Positions 60,813 to 64,000 of a stretch of DNA of 64,000 bases are shown here, in pieces. The notes beneath the pieces are model-generated. The model was given only the letters and a program-made list of their open reading frames with translations, made no database searches and was not told where the DNA came from. Source of the DNA: Lewinellaceae bacterium. GTDB taxonomy: Bacteria; Bacteroidota; Bacteroidia; Chitinophagales; Saprospiraceae. Within the stretch, counting starts at the first letter, position 1. The number at the start of each line of letters is the position of its first letter. The translations under genes were made by a program, and so were the position numbers. The stretch is taken from the NCBI GenBank assembly GCA_020636025.1, contig JACJYQ010000004.1:62001-126000 (forward strand). The letters are read 5' to 3'.

Positions 60813-62843
60813 TTAATTCCCGGTGCGTCCTCGAAACCCGGACGCATTGGGATCACCACTTTGCGAATTGGTATCAGTATTTCCAGGACCTTTTTCATTA
60901 TCATCCATGAAACGCCAGGAAAGCCCAAACCGGATTCCTCCGAATGATTGTGGGTATCTGGCTGTTTGGTAATACACCTGCGTCTGATCCCACCAACGGC
61001 TGCAATTCTCATAGCGAAAAAAGAACCGAAATGCCTGCACCTTAAATGCCAGAAAAAGATCAATCCATGGGTACGGTTGCTGCGACAGGGTGTCTTGTAA
61101 GTAAAACTGTCCGGTTAACGGTTGATAGCCATCTGGTTGGAAATCACTGTTCAAGCGAAAATCCACACCAGTGCTTAGCAACATGCGCTTTTTGAATACT
61201 CTACCATTCAAGTAAAGACTATTCTTGGAAAACCAGGTTGGCAAATGCAAAACATCACTTCGGTTGGCCTGCTGCAGACCAAAGGTGTTGTCAACATGCA
61301 GCCATTTCCAATGGACATTTTCTTTGACCATTAACTGCAAAATCTGCAAGGGTGAATTTGTTTGAGACGGACTTGCCGATTCATTATAGTACACATAGTT
61401 ATTCACCAATGTAGTTCTAACGCCTCCTTCAAACCCAACCAATGGCAAAGCATAAGCTCCATAGATGCTGGTTTCAACAGGTTTTGCGTGGTCAAATCCC
61501 CAAATCTGGCGCTTGCTGACGTATAACAGCTCCTGAACCTGATCTGCAGGACGCCTTTGACTGAGCAAAGAAGCCCGCAATTCACCTGCTTTACCTAACC
61601 CAACATTGATTCTGGCAGCAATTTGATATTCACCAATATTTTTAAGCACACCTAAAGCTGCACTTCCCGAAAATCGAAATCGTTCAGATGGATTAAGCTC
61701 CAGCTTACCGGTAAAAAACAAATTAGTGATGTATTTTCTTACCGGTTCCTGATATAAAACGATCAACGAATGCCTTAGTCCGAGGGCAAGTAAATCACCA
61801 GACGTCCCCTGATCTTTTTTCTTGAATGTATTGATAGTGAAGTTGTTATCAATTCTATCCAAAGAAATGTAGTTTCTAAGCCCCCTTTCATCCACCAGGA
61901 AATTTCCAAAAAATGTGCTGTCGTTACGTAGGCCATTGATGGTATCACCATCAGAAAATTTATAGGATTGGTTCAACCACTCAAGACTGTGCGAAGCCCT
62001 CAGAGCACGTTTCCCGGCATTTCCTCCGGCAAATCTGAAATGCTGATCCAAATGGAAAACCTGCTCATCATATCTGGTATATGCTTTTTTGTCTGGCAGG
62101 TTTATGTCGGCCGCCAATGGCCCTTGAAACTGGGCGCCGGTGAACACAGTGTCACTTACTATTCCGCCGTTTTCCTGCTGACGCATGACGTTTTTAGTAA
62201 AAATGACAAATCCGTCATATCGTTTGCCAATGGGCACCCAAAGCCCTGCTGACAGGGCATTATGTCTGTCGCGCTGGTAATTAAACTGACCTAAATTATT
62301 TATAGAGTGATAGTCCAGGGAAAAGCAAGTTCCACCGCTGAAGGTGCGTGCAAATCGGGCATTCACCATGGCTTCCAGGTTGTTTCTGCCCTGTGAAAAA
62401 AAAGCATCGCTGAATGACCGCTTGTTACGATAAAATTTCAAATCCTGTGGGCGGAGTGTATACAGCTCAAAGCTGCGAATACCCAAATCAAAACCCAGCC
62501 GTGGCCTTACTTCATACCACAATGGCCGCGCTGAACTTCCCAAATTTCCAAGAGTTCCGTAATCCAGATCAGGTTTGCGGGCCGGGTCATACATCCTGAA
62601 CAGATAATCTGGCAGGGTATCCGACTCAGCTTCACTTTTCTCCGGGCTTGCAGCATAAGTAAACCTTAATGGCTCGTCAACATCCTTTAGGTTGACGGGA
62701 AATGCAGAAGGTTTTACAGGTATTGAATCAGGATTCTGCGCATTTAGCGCTACACATAATAATCCACTTAGCAGGGCAAGCAGCAACCTGCCAAATAGGT
62801 ATCCGGACATTAAATTTTCAGTATTTGACATATTTCTAGTCAC
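60813..62843 (-). CDS. Putative porin (Bacteroidota PF14121-like)
   Basis: A 676-residue outer membrane protein. The signal peptide ends near ALNAQ (about 36). LGNLGSSARPLWYEVRPRLG and the repeated aromatic strands follow the putative porin family of Bacteroidota. The last barrel strand appears to be GGIRFGLSWRF, after which a polar tail of about 28 residues (Asn, Thr, Gly and Ser rich) forms the C-terminus instead of a terminal aromatic residue. The ATG 60 bp from fabI indicates that fabI could be the upstream cistron. Solute is unknown. Confidence 0.75.
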   Translation of the reverse strand: MTRNMSNTENLMSGYLFGRLLLALLSGLLCVALNAQNPDSIPVKPSAFPVNLKDVDEPLRFTYAASPEKSEAESDTLPDYLFRMYDPARKPDLDYGTLGNLGSSARPLWYEVRPRLGFDLGIRSFELYTLRPQDLKFYRNKRSFSDAFFSQGRNNLEAMVNARFARTFSGGTCFSLDYHSINNLGQFNYQRDRHNALSAGLWVPIGKRYDGFVIFTKNVMRQQENGGIVSDTVFTGAQFQGPLAADINLPDKKAYTRYDEQVFHLDQHFRFAGGNAGKRALRASHSLEWLNQSYKFSDGDTINGLRNDSTFFGNFLVDERGLRNYISLDRIDNNFTINTFKKKDQGTSGDLLALGLRHSLIVLYQEPVRKYITNLFFTGKLELNPSERFRFSGSAALGVLKNIGEYQIAARINVGLGKAGELRASLLSQRRPADQVQELLYVSKRQIWGFDHAKPVETSIYGAYALPLVGFEGGVRTTLVNNYVYYNESASPSQTNSPLQILQLMVKENVHWKWLHVDNTFGLQQANRSDVLHLPTWFSKNSLYLNGRVFKKRMLLSTGVDFRLNSDFQPDGYQPLTGQFYLQDTLSQQPYPWIDLFLAFKVQAFRFFFRYENCSRWWDQTQVYYQTARYPQSFGGIRFGLSWRFMDDNEKGPGNTDTNSQSGDPNASGFRGRTGN

Positions 62844-62873
62844 CAGACCAGGAAGCTTCTATTGCTGCGCCTT

Positions 62874-63674
62874 CTAATCCTCGAGCAATCTGGGATTCAT
62901 ACCCATATTAGAAAAGCCTCCGTCGTGATAAAGATTTTGCATGGTGACATAACGTGTGAGATCACTAAATAGCGTCACACAGTAGTTCGCACAATCTTCT
63001 GCTGGCGCATTGCCCAGTGGAGACATCTTATCGGCATAAGAGAAAAACTCTGTAAATCCTTTTACACCCTGGCCGGCTGTGGTCATGGTCGGAGACTGAC
63101 TAATGGTATTAACCCTTACATTTTTTGCATCTCCAAAATGGTATCCAAAACTCCTTGCAAAAGATTCCAGCAAGGATTTTGACTCAGCCATTTCAGAATA
63201 ATCAGGAAAAACTCTTTGAGCAGCTATATAGCTGAGGCCAAGAATGCTACCCCAATCATTGATGGCGTCCAGTTTCCACATGGTTTGCATCATTTTATGA
63301 AAGGAAATGGCGCTCACATCAAAAGTTTTTTGCATCCAATCATAATTGAGATCTGTGTAGGCTTTGCCTTTACGCACATTCACCGACATGCCAATAGAGT
63401 GAAGTACAAAATCGACTTTGCCACCAAAATGTTCCATACTTTTCTGAAACAGGTTTTCCATATCCTCCAGCGAAGTGGCATCGGCAGGAATAACCGGTGC
63501 CTTGCATTTCTCAGCCAGTTTATTTATTTCACCCATGCGCATAGCAACCGGTGCGTTGGTCAGCACAATTTGAGCGCCCTCCTCAACACATCGTTCTGCG
63601 ACTTTCCAGGCTATGCTTTGATTATCCAATGCTCCAAAAATGATCCCTTTTTTTCCAGCGAGTATGTTTCCCAT
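62874..63674 (-). CDS. fabI: Enoyl-ACP reductase FabI
   Basis: A 266-residue short-chain-dehydrogenase-type reductase. The NADH-binding start reads GIIFGALDNQSIAW; the catalytic block is Tyr-x6-Lys (YSEMAESK, about 160-167), preceded by LGLSYIAAQRV. It performs the last reduction of each fatty acid elongation cycle using NADH, and is the target of triclosan-type inhibitors in other bacteria. Downstream on the same strand is the porin gene, 30 bp away. Confidence 0.95.
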   Translation of the reverse strand: MGNILAGKKGIIFGALDNQSIAWKVAERCVEEGAQIVLTNAPVAMRMGEINKLAEKCKAPVIPADATSLEDMENLFQKSMEHFGGKVDFVLHSIGMSVNVRKGKAYTDLNYDWMQKTFDVSAISFHKMMQTMWKLDAINDWGSILGLSYIAAQRVFPDYSEMAESKSLLESFARSFGYHFGDAKNVRVNTISQSPTMTTAGQGVKGFTEFFSYADKMSPLGNAPAEDCANYCVTLFSDLTRYVTMQNLYHDGGFSNMGMNPRLLED

Positions 63675-63856
63675 AAGTTCGAATTTGCCAAAACCCCAGT
63701 TTCAGCGATTGGTTAAATTGTTTTGTTTAGACTCTTGTAATGGCCTGTTTGCAGGTCCTTTGTGACTGCCGGAACTGGGGTTCCGGTTGTAGAATCCTTA
63801 GCGACAAATATAGATACTTTTATCCCTAGAGTTCCTGTAATATCGAATTCTAAAAC

Positions 63857-64000
63857 CTATTTCAATTTTTGCAAATCCGCTGCGGCAAGATCAGGTTTGC
63901 CCAATCTGGTATAAATAGCAGCCCGTGTTTGAAATGCCCTTGTGTAATTCGCATTTATATCAATTGCTTGATTGGCATCTGCCAGGGCAGCCTGCAAATC
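63857..64000 (-). CDS. C-terminal end of a TPR-repeat protein (partial)
   Basis: The minus-strand frame is open to the window edge and ends with TAG at 63857-63859. The last 47 residues form a TPR unit (ALADANQAIDINANYTRAF, then RAAIYTRLGKPDLAAADL). Only this end lies in the window, so length and role are unknown. Confidence 0.7.
   Translation of the reverse strand, partial: DLQAALADANQAIDINANYTRAFQTRAAIYTRLGKPDLAAADLQKLK

Overview
The window is chromosomal DNA from a gliding-type Bacteroidota, most likely the Saprospiria (Saprospiraceae, Lewinella or Haliscomenobacter relatives). The evidence is a GldC gene, at least four proteins with type IX secretion (T9SS) C-terminal domains, an Oar-like TonB-dependent receptor, a Bacteroidota putative porin, a ribosomal protein S16 with a long acidic tail, starts without Shine-Dalgarno sequences, and repeated TAnnTTTG promoter boxes, the -7 element of the Bacteroidota sigma factor. 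Gene content is mostly core and housekeeping. I found no insertion sequence, prophage, CRISPR array or recognisable defence island.

Layout. 1-4.1 kb: end of an FAD oxidoreductase, gldC, and an AddB-like PD-(D/E)XK nuclease. 4.1-8.4 kb, minus strand: penicillin acylase family hydrolase, small membrane protein, a ferredoxin reductase and its 2Fe-2S ferredoxin. 8.4-17 kb: small genes, including a 54-residue membrane protein and a candidate small RNA, then a short asparaginase, an Lrp regulator, an M1 peptidase, a DUF2071 protein, an extracytoplasmic Ppx/GppA-like protein and a CBS protein. 17-24.2 kb: two T9SS adhesins, one about 2,080 residues long. 24.2-33.7 kb: PorT-like barrel, engB, a lipoprotein binding protein, SUI1, lipid kinase, RluD, exported superoxide dismutase, endonuclease III, an orphan AAA ATPase of the contractile-injection type and an aldo/keto reductase. 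33.8-43.7 kb: tRNA-Arg(CCT), rhomboid, rlmH, SWIM protein, SixA-like phosphatase, DUF4296 lipoprotein, DinB-like protein, amidase and metH. 43.9-64 kb: rpsP, a helical protein, lepB, more T9SS proteins, the Oar-like receptor, a sirtuin, histidine kinase and HExxH-lipoprotein cluster, a porin, fabI and the end of a TPR gene.

Several genes form tight pairs: ferredoxin reductase with ferredoxin (5 bp apart), M1 peptidase with DUF2071 (overlap), the Lrp regulator with a secreted protein (4-bp overlap), sixA with DUF4296 (4-bp overlap), and sirtuin, kinase and HExxH lipoprotein (13 and 26 bp apart).

The most unusual signal is not a gene. Many gene ends carry arrays of short words with a strict period of 7 bp (four loci), 8 bp (one), 9 bp (two) or 11 bp (one). 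The four heptad loci use different words but share one skeleton, G-N-N-N-A-R-Y, read in the direction of the gene just ended. Several start inside the stop codon and most fold back as inverted repeats. Secondary points of interest are a very short leader ORF inside a terminator hairpin, a candidate 60-nt RNA, a structured rpsP leader, a 177-bp long inverted repeat, a zinc-less sirtuin and an endonuclease III with an incomplete cluster motif.
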